Assembly: GCA_947384095.1 (NCBI GenBank)
Contig: CANDFU010000139.1
Location: 1-5,645, forward strand
Source of the DNA: an uncultured Roseburia sp.
Lineage (GTDB): Bacteria; Bacillota; Clostridia; Lachnospirales; Lachnospiraceae
Length of the DNA stretch: 5,645 nt
Direction: 5' to 3'
The first letter of the stretch is position 1, and every line of letters starts with the position of its first letter. Below, piece after piece: positions 1 to 5,565 of this stretch. The translations under genes and the position numbers were made by a program. The notes under the pieces are model-generated. The model did not search any database, was not told the origin of the DNA, and saw only the letters and a program-made list of their open reading frames with translations.

Positions 1-1
1 G

Positions 2-352
2 CGCTTAAGCCAGCCCGTACCGCTGAAAGAGTTTTCGGGAGAGAGCTTTTTGCTGTTGAACGCAGGCACGGACCTGCGCGAGAAGAGTATACGACTCTGC
101 CGCGAGGCAGGGTTTGAGCCCAGGGTTGTCTATACCGGTGCGTCGGGGGAGACGATCGCGGGACTGGTGAAAGAGAGGATGGGAGTGGCGATGATTATGG
201 GGCAGGTGGCAAGGAGGCATGTCTCGGCGGAGGTAAAGGTGATCAGAGTGTGGCCGACAGCGGAATTTCGTATGGTGTTCTGTCTGTCGGCCCGGGGGTG
301 GGGCCGGGCGGAGGCACGTATGCTGCGGGAATATCTTGCGGAGGATATCTGA
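2..352 (+). CDS. LysR-family transcriptional regulator, C-terminal part (5' end outside window)
   Basis: This is the last roughly 116 residues of a LysR-type regulator; the reading frame is open from base 2 to the TGA at 350-352. The visible part is the second half of the effector-binding (periplasmic-binding-like) domain. It begins in the typical 'hP(L/V)xLxxF' strand (QPVPLKEFSGESFLLL), followed by LREKSIRLCREAGFEP. The family hallmark LVKERMGVAMIM corresponds to the usual 'LVaxGlGvallP' loop. The DNA-binding helix-turn-helix lies upstream of the window and cannot be checked. A TTG at position 50 could be mistaken for a start, but the homology clearly continues upstream of it. The gene points the same way as the transporter operon, with 457 bases between them, so it is not the classic divergent LysR/target pair. 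Whether it controls the transporter is unknown. The family call is confident; no effector or gene name can be given. Confidence 0.85.
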   Translation, partial: RLSQPVPLKEFSGESFLLLNAGTDLREKSIRLCREAGFEPRVVYTGASGETIAGLVKERMGVAMIMGQVARRHVSAEVKVIRVWPTAEFRMVFCLSARGWGRAEARMLREYLAEDI

Positions 353-468
353 AAAAGGAGACCGGCGCGTACACGGAGTGCGGGACATCGGCGCGCACCC
401 CTGTCTGCAGGCGTCAGGATTTTAATGGTACACAGGAAAGAAAAGGAGATGGAAAAAGCAGGAAAAAA

Positions 469-484
469 TGGAAAACGTTTGCAA
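469..484 (+). promoter_or_regulatory. Possible auxiliary LacI/CcpA-type operator
   Basis: The 16-mer TGGAAAACGTTTGCAA has the same central CG and the same right half (CGTTTGCAA) as the perfect palindrome at 693-720. It differs from the relaxed catabolite-responsive element pattern (WTGNNANCGNWNNCAW) at one position. The centres of the two sites are 230 bases apart, close to a whole number of helical turns, which would suit looping by a tetrameric or paired LacI-type repressor. It lies upstream of the predicted promoter. The left half is degenerate, so this could be chance. Confidence 0.3.
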
Positions 485-605
485 TCCCGGCTTTTTTACC
501 ATAAAATATTTCAGTCCGCATGCGAAAAAAAGCGGGAAGAAAACGCTGGAGGGATTATGCAGAATACCTGAAAAAGTGACAAATATTCTGTGTATTAATT
601 ATATA

Positions 606-634
606 TTGACAAAAAATAGTAAGAGTGTTAGTAT
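606..634 (+). promoter_or_regulatory. Predicted sigma-A promoter with extended -10
   Basis: A perfect -35 hexamer TTGACA (606-611) is followed after exactly 17 bases by TAGTAT (629-634), a four-of-six match to TATAAT. A TG at 626-627, one base before the -10, gives an extended -10 element. The upstream DNA is AT-rich. Transcription would start near A641, giving an untranslated leader of about 170 bases before the binding-protein gene. A weaker overlapping candidate (GTGACA 576-581 with TTATAT 599-604) could add to or replace it. The hexamers and spacing are seen directly; activity is inferred. Confidence 0.65.
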
Positions 635-692
635 TTATGCAAGGCAAAAGCAATTTGCAGATGAATTGGAATGTTTTTGCTTTCTTTTTTCA

Positions 693-720
693 AAATCATT
701 GCAAACGTTTGCAATGATTT
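693..720 (+). promoter_or_regulatory. Perfect 28-base palindrome, likely LacI/CcpA-family operator
   Basis: Bases 693-706 are the exact reverse complement of 707-720, with centre AAACGTTT. The inner 16 bases (699-714, TTGCAAACGTTTGCAA) match every position of the relaxed cre pattern bound by CcpA, and also resemble operators of other LacI/GalR regulators, which favour a central CG and GCAAACGTTTGC-like arms. The site lies about 50 to 80 bases downstream of the predicted transcription start, where a bound repressor would act as a roadblock. As RNA the same sequence would fold into a 12-bp hairpin with an ACGU loop, but no T-run follows, so it is not a terminator. The symmetry is certain; the identity of the binding protein is inferred. 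Confidence 0.65.
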
Positions 721-796
721 GCAAATGTCTCTTATTGCACAGGAGGATGGCCGCCGCATGGCAGTGCCGTCCGGTGTGGTAAAGAAATAGAAGAAA

Positions 797-801
797 AGGA
801 G
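797..801 (+). promoter_or_regulatory. Ribosome binding site of the binding-protein gene
   Basis: AGGAG ends eight bases before the ATG at 810. It fixes this start, which is directly followed by a textbook lipoprotein signal peptide. A second, stronger AGGAGG at 741-746 is too far upstream to serve this gene. Confidence 0.8.
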
Positions 802-809
802 AGATACTT

Positions 810-2084
810 ATGAAGAAAAAACTACTTGCTGTGACGCTTGCGCTTGCGATGGCGTTCGGAATGGCTGCCTGTGGCGGGGATCCGGGAAAAACGGATTCCG
901 GCACTACAGATCAGAGCGGCGCGGACAACAATGCCGGAGGAGAAGACGCCGGAGATGTGGGGCAGGATGGCGGCGCGTCTGTTTCCGGGACAGAAGCGAA
1001 AGAACCTGCGGCGGGAGACGGTGAGATCCTTATCGGCTGTCTTCAGGATATTACCGGCTCTACCTCTGCTCTGGGGATTTCTGTTCAGACCGGCGCGCAG
1101 GATGCGGTGGATGAGATCAATGCAAACGGCGGCGTGAACGGGAAAACGCTGGTGATGAAAACCTACGACACGAAAGGTGATGTCACGGAAGCGGTGAATG
1201 CCTATATCACTGCGGTGACAGTCGATAATGTTTCGATTATCGTCGGCCCTCCGGTGGCAAACATCGCCAATGCAATCAAGGAAACCTCCGAGGATTACGA
1301 TGTGCCTGTGATGGGTCTGGCGATGGATCCGGCATGCCAGTTAAAGGAAGACGGGACGGCTTATAAGAATATGTTCTGTTTCCAGCCGAACGCGGACACA
1401 CAGGGAGATATCATGGCTTCCTTCGCCGTGAAGAACGGTCTTAAGACGTATGGTGTTCTTTACAATCAGGAGAACAGTTACTCCGTATCGCTGCTCAATC
1501 CATTCCTTGACACGCTCAAAGACCAGGGGATTACGGTCGACGAGAGCCTGATCGTGGCATACGGCGCGGCAGATACCGATTACAAAACGCTGCTGCAGCC
1601 GATTGTGTCTGCGGGGGTTGATGCTATTTACTGCCCGAATTACACGCAGCAGCTTGTGGCGATCTGCACGGCGGCGTCGGAGCTGGGATTTGAGGGTAAG
1701 ATTATAAACGGACTGGACGCGGCCCCTCCTTTCAATACGACGTTCGGCGGGGACTGCTCGAATATTTATTACATCAATAATATCGATGTGAACGACGGGA
1801 AGACCTCGGAGATGGTTGCCAGAATTGAGGATAAGGTGAGCGCTGTCAACAAGTATTTCCTTGGATACGATATCGTGATGATCGCGAAGGACTGTATGGA
1901 GAAAGCGGGGCTTGCGGATGCGGACGCGCTTCGCGATACCATTGCGAATGTAAAAGATTTTGAAGGGCTGACCGGTAAGATTACCATGGACCCGGCGAGC
2001 CATATGCCGGCCGGAATGGGAATGTTTATGTATACTTATGACAATCAGACGCCGGTTATGCTGGAGGAATATGCAGGTAATTAA
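810..2084 (+). CDS. livJ: ABC transporter substrate-binding lipoprotein, branched-chain amino acid (Liv/HAAT) class
   Basis: This 424-residue protein is the extracellular solute receptor of the importer encoded downstream. Residues 1-20 form a lipoprotein signal peptide (KKK, hydrophobic core, then GMAA before Cys21), so the mature protein is anchored to the outer face of the membrane by its N-terminal Cys. A low-complexity Gly/Asp/Ala-rich linker covers about 22-71. The Peripla_BP_6 (type I, Leu/Ile/Val-binding-like) domain covers 72-424, with the conserved first strand and loop (GCLQDITGSTSALG, from 76), GAQDAVDEINANGGVNGK (95-112), and IIVGPPVANIANAI (143-156). The usual Ser/Thr ligand positions in GPxxS and the later P..T loop are not evident (GPPVAN; LAMDPACQL at 170-178), so the ligand could be an amino acid, an amide or another small molecule. 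The ATG is preceded by AGGAG (797-801) at a good distance. Seven cysteines besides the lipobox fit an anaerobe. The class is confident; the symbol is by operon position and class, not proven specificity. Confidence 0.9.
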   Translation: MKKKLLAVTLALAMAFGMAACGGDPGKTDSGTTDQSGADNNAGGEDAGDVGQDGGASVSGTEAKEPAAGDGEILIGCLQDITGSTSALGISVQTGAQDAVDEINANGGVNGKTLVMKTYDTKGDVTEAVNAYITAVTVDNVSIIVGPPVANIANAIKETSEDYDVPVMGLAMDPACQLKEDGTAYKNMFCFQPNADTQGDIMASFAVKNGLKTYGVLYNQENSYSVSLLNPFLDTLKDQGITVDESLIVAYGAADTDYKTLLQPIVSAGVDAIYCPNYTQQLVAICTAASELGFEGKIINGLDAAPPFNTTFGGDCSNIYYINNIDVNDGKTSEMVARIEDKVSAVNKYFLGYDIVMIAKDCMEKAGLADADALRDTIANVKDFEGLTGKITMDPASHMPAGMGMFMYTYDNQTPVMLEEYAGN

Positions 2085-2126
2085 ACATGGCAGCAGGGCC
2101 GCAGAAATGCCGCCCGTATAAGGAAG

Positions 2127-2162
2127 CGGGCCGCCATCGCCACAGACAGGGATGGCGGCCCG
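2127..2162 (+). repeat. Strong intercistronic hairpin between binding-protein and permease genes
   Basis: CGGGCCGCCATC (2127-2138) is perfectly complementary to GATGGCGGCCCG (2151-2162), giving a very GC-rich 12-bp stem with a 12-base loop. No T-run follows (the next bases are GTCTGACAAAAGG), so it is not a classic intrinsic terminator. It lies in the only sizeable gap of the operon, 33 bases before the livH start. By analogy with stem-loops after binding-protein genes in other ABC operons (malE-malF is the classic case), it probably protects the upstream message from 3' exonucleases or partly limits read-through, giving more binding protein than permease. The stem is seen directly; the role is inferred. 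Confidence 0.8.
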
Positions 2163-2195
2163 GTCTGACAAAAGGGACAGCAGGGAGGAAAACAG

Positions 2196-3068
2196 ATGTC
2201 GCTGCAAATTATTTTAAACGGCATAGCGACCGGATCGGTTTACGCGCTGATTGCGACAGGCTTTGCCTTAATATTTAACGTTTTGAAATTCTCTAATTTT
2301 TCTCATGGAGCCACAATGACTGCCTGTGCGTTTATTTCCTACTTCCTGGTGGCGGATAAGGGTCTGGGACTTTTTCCGACGCTGCTGGCTGCGGGGGCGG
2401 CGGGCGCTGTTGTGGCGCTGTTCGGCGAGTTTGTGGGTTTTCGCCGGATTTTAAAGAATCATTCTTCCGCAACTTATTTTTTCGTGTCCTCGATTACGCT
2501 GGGCACGCTGTATGAGGGCCTTGTGACGATCAGGGTCGGTTCCAATTTTTTCAATTTTCCGTCTTTTTTCAATAAGCCTACGATCGGGATCGGCAGTCTG
2601 GTAATTTCCACGACCGATGTGATGATGTTTATCATCAGTGTGGCGGTATTGCTTGTGCTCGCCTTTGTGATTCAGAATACCCGCCTGGGACGCGCGCTGC
2701 GGGCGGTCTCATTTGACCGCGATACGGCGCAGCTGATGGGAATCAATTCTACCCGGATGATTCAGTCTGCCTTTGTGATTTCCGGCGTTCTCGCCGGCAT
2801 TGCAGGCGTGTTCTTAGGCATTAAATATACCCTGTATCCGTCGCTCGGGAGCCTGGTGGTCAAAGGGTTTATCGCCTCTGTCATCGGCGGGCTGGGAAGT
2901 CTGCCGGGGGCGATCGCAGGAGCTTTTCTGCTGGGGATCCTGGAGACGGTTCTGTTGTCTCTGCTTGGTTCCGGTTACTCGACGATTGCGACGTTTGCGG
3001 TCATGCTGTTGTTTCTGCTGATCCGTCCGCAGGGGATTGCGGGCAGCAACGTGCAGGAAAAAGCGTAA
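2196..3068 (+). CDS. livH: ABC transporter permease, LivH type
   Basis: This 290-residue integral membrane protein forms one half of the transport channel, pairing with the LivM protein encoded next. It has about eight hydrophobic segments. Three family signatures are visible: the N-terminal NGIATGSVYALIATG (8-22) running into LIFNVLKFSNFSHGA; the cytoplasmic loop GRALRAVSFDRDTAQLMGIN (165-184), which is the EAA-like coupling site for the ATPases; and GFIASVIGGLGSLPG (224-238), continuing to LLGILE near 250. The C-terminal LLIRPQGI is also typical. Length agrees with the usual size of roughly 290 to 310 residues. GGGAGG at 2183-2188 lies seven bases before the ATG, supporting this start. The gene follows the binding-protein gene after a 111-base gap containing a strong hairpin, and its stop is only 12 bases from livM. 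No truncation is seen. The LivH class is secure; the substrate follows the binding protein and is not certain. Confidence 0.95.
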   Translation: MSLQIILNGIATGSVYALIATGFALIFNVLKFSNFSHGATMTACAFISYFLVADKGLGLFPTLLAAGAAGAVVALFGEFVGFRRILKNHSSATYFFVSSITLGTLYEGLVTIRVGSNFFNFPSFFNKPTIGIGSLVISTTDVMMFIISVAVLLVLAFVIQNTRLGRALRAVSFDRDTAQLMGINSTRMIQSAFVISGVLAGIAGVFLGIKYTLYPSLGSLVVKGFIASVIGGLGSLPGAIAGAFLLGILETVLLSLLGSGYSTIATFAVMLLFLLIRPQGIAGSNVQEKA

Positions 3069-3080
3069 GGAGGGATTACT

Positions 3081-3962
3081 ATGTCGGCACTTGTGTCAAA
3101 CATTCTCACACAGGTATTTATCACACTGATTGCCGTTGCCGGCGTCTATGTGCTGACCGGGCTGACCGGAATGTTCAGTCTTGGGCAGGCGGCATTTATG
3201 GCAATCGGCGCATATGCGTCCGGCCTTCTGGTCGTGAGGCTTCACATGAATTTTGCGCTTGCGGTTGTGCTGTCTGTGCTGATGGCAGTGGCAGTGGGAT
3301 ATCTGATCGGTTATCCCGTCGTGCGCTTACGGCGCGACTATATTTCGCTTGTCACGCTGGGTTTTGGGGAGGCGATCGGGGCGCTGCTAAACCGTATGAC
3401 GTTTCTGACGGGCGGCGCTTCCGGGCTGACGGGCGTTCCGCGCAGGGTGGGACTGCCGCTGGCCTGCATTTCCGCCGTTGCCGCCATTGGGCTCGTGGCG
3501 TTTTTTAAGACCAGTAAATATGGGCGCCAGTGCATCGCACTGCGCGGGGATGAGCTGGCGGCAAAAGCCATGGGAATCAATGTGATCCGCGTCAAAATGA
3601 CGGCGTTTCTCCTGAGCGTCGCACTGACGGCCTATTCGGGTGCGTTGTATGTCTTTTATATGTCGTATGTTGATCCCACCGGGTTTGGCTGGAAAAAGAG
3701 CGCCGACTGGGTAATCATGGTATTTTTCGGCGGTGTAAATTCGCTGACGGGCTCCACGCTGGGGGCGTTTATCTTAAGCGCGCTCCCGCAGATGCTTCGC
3801 GGCCTGCAGAATTACCGCTATGTCGTGTACGCGGTTCTGGTGCTTCTGATTCTGAATTTCAAACCCTCCGGCCTTCTGGGAGAGTGGGAGCTTACGCCCG
3901 GCAATGTAAAGAGGAGCATCGGCAGGCTGACGGAAGGCAGGAGACGGAAGGAGGAAAAATGA
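3081..3962 (+). CDS. livM: ABC transporter permease, LivM type
   Basis: This 293-residue membrane protein is the second half of the channel. Family signatures occur in order: TGLTGMFSLGQAAFMAIGAY (26-45, compare the common 'GqlSlGhaaFxgiGAY'), LRRDYISLVTLGFGEAI (83-99), TGGASGLTGVP (110-120), the ATPase-coupling loop GRQCIALRGDELAAKAMGIN (148-167), and GGVNSLTGSTLGAF near the C-terminus. It ends in a basic, charged tail (RRRKEEK) that should be cytoplasmic. It is shorter than E. coli LivM, which carries extra N-terminal segments, but matches the compact form common in Firmicutes. AAGGAGGG (3067-3074) overlaps the livH stop and lies six bases before the ATG, so translation of the two is probably coupled. 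The downstream livG start is one base past this stop. The class is secure. Confidence 0.95.
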   Translation: MSALVSNILTQVFITLIAVAGVYVLTGLTGMFSLGQAAFMAIGAYASGLLVVRLHMNFALAVVLSVLMAVAVGYLIGYPVVRLRRDYISLVTLGFGEAIGALLNRMTFLTGGASGLTGVPRRVGLPLACISAVAAIGLVAFFKTSKYGRQCIALRGDELAAKAMGINVIRVKMTAFLLSVALTAYSGALYVFYMSYVDPTGFGWKKSADWVIMVFFGGVNSLTGSTLGAFILSALPQMLRGLQNYRYVVYAVLVLLILNFKPSGLLGEWELTPGNVKRSIGRLTEGRRRKEEK

Positions 3963-3963
3963 G

Positions 3964-4728
3964 ATGGCGTTGCTGGAGGTAAAAAATATTCATAAGAGCT
4001 TTGGAGGCGTAAAGGCAATCCAGGACTTTTCCATTGAGGCTGACGCCGGGGAAATCCACGGCATCATCGGGCCGAACGGTGCGGGAAAAACGACCATTTT
4101 CAATACGATTTCCGGTGTATATACCGCAGACAGCGGGGAGGTATATCTGAACGGGACGCAGATCACGAAGCTGGAACAGTATAAAATTACCCGGCTGGGT
4201 ATGGGCCGCACATTTCAGAACATCCGGCTTTTCCAGGGGCTTACCGTGCAGGAAAATGTCATGTGCGCTTTTGACCCGCAGAGCAGATATACGGTTCTGG
4301 GAGGATTGCTTCCCACGCCAAAGCGCCTTGCGGAGGAGAAGCGGGGGAAAGAGCTGTGTGAGAAGTATCTCGAGATCGTGGGCATGAAAGATTATTTAAA
4401 GGAACGCCCGGAAAACCTTTCTTATGGTATGCAGCGCCGTATCGAGATCGCCCGCGCGCTGATGTGCGAGCCGAAAACACTGCTTTTGGACGAGCCGGCG
4501 GCGGGGTTAAACCCGACAGAGGTCGGGGAACTGACGGAGCTTATCCGGAGGGTTTCAAAGCAGATCGGTTTTGCGATTCTTCTGATCGAACACAGGCTTG
4601 AGCTTGTGATGAGTATTTCCGATCTGATACATGTCCAGAATTTCGGTAAGACCATTGCGGTTGGGACTCCGGACGAGGTGCGGCAGAACCAGGAGGTTAT
4701 CGAAGCATATCTGGGGAAGGAGGACTAG
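3964..4728 (+). CDS. livG: ABC transporter ATP-binding protein, LivG type
   Basis: This 254-residue cytoplasmic ATPase is one of two that power the importer. Motifs in order: A-loop region around SFGG (12-15); Walker A GPNGAGKT (36-43); Q-loop Gln85 in GRTFQNIRLF; signature LSYGMQ (152-157), the family's variant of LSGGQ; Walker B LLLDEP (173-178) with Asp176 and catalytic Glu177; and switch His210 in IEHRLELVM. The C-terminal tail with GTPDEV and VIEAYLG is the short domain specific to branched-chain amino acid transporter ATPases. Most relatives have Asp after the switch His where this one has Arg211, a mild oddity. The start at 3964 is supported by AAGGAGG (3948-3954), nine bases upstream; an earlier ATG at 3959 is out of frame. 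One base separates it from livM and one base from livF, so coupled translation is likely. All catalytic residues are present. Confidence 0.95.
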   Translation: MALLEVKNIHKSFGGVKAIQDFSIEADAGEIHGIIGPNGAGKTTIFNTISGVYTADSGEVYLNGTQITKLEQYKITRLGMGRTFQNIRLFQGLTVQENVMCAFDPQSRYTVLGGLLPTPKRLAEEKRGKELCEKYLEIVGMKDYLKERPENLSYGMQRRIEIARALMCEPKTLLLDEPAAGLNPTEVGELTELIRRVSKQIGFAILLIEHRLELVMSISDLIHVQNFGKTIAVGTPDEVRQNQEVIEAYLGKED

Positions 4729-4729
4729 G

Positions 4730-5437
4730 ATGGAGCCGTTGTTAAAGATTACAGACCTTTCGGTCAGTTATGGGCACGTCGAGGCGCTGCGCGGGGTGAG
4801 CGCCCAGGTGCGCGAGGGACAGATTGTCTCCATCATCGGGGCAAACGGCGCGGGAAAGACGACGCTCCTGCGCACCGTCTCCGGTCTTGTTAACGCACGG
4901 GCCGGAAGCATCACGTTTCAGGGGCGGCCGCTTCCGAAAAAGCCGGATAAAATCGTGGGCGCGGGGATTGTGCATGTGCCGGAGGGAAGAAAATGTTTTT
5001 CCGGCCTTACCATCCGCGACAACCTGCTTGTGGGCGGTTATCTGTTCCGGGGGAAGAAGCTGGAGGAAGATCTTGCGGAGCAGTATCAGCGGTTTCCGAT
5101 TCTGGAGCAGCGGAAAGATCAGTTTGCGGGCACGCTCTCCGGAGGTGAACAGCAGATGCTGGCTGTGGCGCGCGGGCTGATGAGCAGGCCGAAGATTCTT
5201 CTGCTCGACGAACCGTCGATGGGACTTGCGCCGATCATCGTAAACCAGATTTATGACCTTATCCGTGAAATTCACGATTCGGGGATTACGGTGCTTCTGG
5301 TTGAGCAGAACGCGGCGATGGCGCTGGGAGTTTCCGACTATGCCTACGTGCTCGAAAACGGCAGAATCAGCCTGTCCGGATCCGGGGAGGAGCTGCTGGG
5401 TTCGGATGAGATCAGGAAGGCATATCTGGGAGGATAG
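4730..5437 (+). CDS. livF: ABC transporter ATP-binding protein, LivF type
   Basis: This 235-residue protein is the second ATPase of the importer. Motifs: Walker A GANGAGKT (37-44); HVPEGRKCFSGLTIRDNL (82-99), the LivF-type replacement of the Q-loop in which VPEGR is diagnostic; signature LSGGEQQ (136-142); Walker B LLLDEP (157-162) with Asp160 and Glu161; and LLVEQNA, where Gln193 takes the place of the switch His, as is normal in LivF. It ends in the family's AYLGG. The start chosen is the ATG at 4730: AAGGAGG (4717-4723) lies six bases before it, and the sequence from MEPLLKITDLSVSYG aligns with the usual LivF N-terminus. The open frame extends 33 codons further upstream, but that would overlap the end of livG and lacks homology. 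The last nine bases, through the stop codon, are also the first nine bases of the downstream repeat. Confidence 0.95.
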   Translation: MEPLLKITDLSVSYGHVEALRGVSAQVREGQIVSIIGANGAGKTTLLRTVSGLVNARAGSITFQGRPLPKKPDKIVGAGIVHVPEGRKCFSGLTIRDNLLVGGYLFRGKKLEEDLAEQYQRFPILEQRKDQFAGTLSGGEQQMLAVARGLMSRPKILLLDEPSMGLAPIIVNQIYDLIREIHDSGITVLLVEQNAAMALGVSDYAYVLENGRISLSGSGEELLGSDEIRKAYLGG

Positions 5438-5509
5438 TGTGAGAAGTACTTCTAAATCACTCGCAGCAAAGGCTGCTTCGCGAAGAAGTACGAAGTCTCA
5501 CACAGGAGA
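5429..5509 (+). repeat. Structured repeat, copy 1
   Basis: This 81-base sequence is repeated at 5566-5645 with a single difference, one extra A in the run at 5454-5456. It has nested dyad symmetry: GTGTGAGA (5437-5444) pairs with TCTCACAC (5496-5503); GTACTTCT (5446-5453) pairs with AGAAGTAC (5484-5491); and inside these GCAGC-AAAG-GCTGC (5463-5476) forms a small hairpin. The arms are joined by one unpaired A on the left and GAAG on the right. It also contains two self-complementary blocks, AGAAGTACTTCT (5442-5453) and CTTCGCGAAG (5476-5485). It resembles a REP/BIME-like dispersed palindromic element in design; I do not recognise a named family. It begins inside the last codons of livF, so as RNA it would be the 3' end structure of the operon transcript. 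Confidence 0.85.
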
Positions 5510-5532
5510 ATGCCTGAAATATGGCATTCTCC
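5505..5532 (+). repeat. Hairpin between the two repeat copies
   Basis: GGAGAATGCC (5505-5514) is perfectly complementary to GGCATTCTCC (5523-5532), with an eight-base loop TGAAATAT. The left arm starts in the last five bases of repeat copy 1. No T-run follows, so it is not a standard intrinsic terminator, although it may help end or protect the liv transcript. Confidence 0.75.
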
Positions 5533-5546
5533 GCACGGATATGAGA

Positions 5547-5561
5547 TTCCGCAGGGCGGAA
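5547..5561 (+). repeat. Small inverted repeat in the inter-repeat spacer
   Basis: TTCCGC (5547-5552) and GCGGAA (5556-5561) form a six-bp stem with a three-base loop just before repeat copy 2. It is short and could be chance, but it adds to the unusually dense secondary structure of this tail. Confidence 0.45.
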
Positions 5562-5565
5562 ACAT

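Larger units (their letters stand above)
353..809 (+). other. Non-coding control region between the regulator and the transporter operon
   Basis: This 457-base stretch has no convincing gene. The first part (353-440) is GC-rich like the flanking coding DNA; I see only short, weak inverted repeats there and no clear terminator with a T-run for the LysR gene. From about 570 to 730 the DNA becomes strongly AT-rich, contains the likely promoter and operator palindrome, and looks like a dedicated regulatory region. The open frames across it (for example 468-782) lack family resemblance and cross the promoter and palindrome, so they are not annotated. Confidence 0.75.

Noticed and set aside
250..504. 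Open frame overlapping the end of the LysR gene
   Set aside because: It is an out-of-frame reading of the regulator gene extended into GC-rich intergenic DNA; Gly-rich and without resemblance to any family.
449..571. Forty-codon frame starting MEKAGKNG just after AAAAGGAG
   Set aside because: The Shine-Dalgarno-like sequence is only about one base from the ATG, the peptide resembles nothing known, and it overlaps the possible upstream operator.
576..604. Second promoter candidate GTGACA / TTATAT
   Set aside because: Both hexamers are weaker than the overlapping TTGACA with extended -10 at 606-634, so it is mentioned only as an alternative.
647..690. Possible attenuator hairpin (AAAGCAA / TTGCTTT) followed by a T-rich run
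   Set aside because: The stem is only seven bp and mostly A-T with a loop of more than 20 bases, too weak to call a terminator.
468..782. Open frame of 104 codons across the control region
   Set aside because: It runs through the predicted promoter and the perfect palindrome, has low-complexity AT-driven residues, no ribosome binding site at its start and no recognisable family.
1341..2207. Long antisense open frame (288 codons) opposite the binding-protein gene
   Set aside because: It is a shadow of the well supported sense gene, with Arg/His-rich composition typical of reverse-strand reading and no family resemblance.
4631..4729. Upstream extension of livF by 33 codons
   Set aside because: It overlaps livG out of frame. 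The ATG at 4730 has an ideal ribosome binding site and the standard LivF N-terminus.
4742..5275. Antisense open frame of 177 codons opposite livF
   Set aside because: It lies wholly within a gene with complete ABC ATPase motifs and has no independent support.
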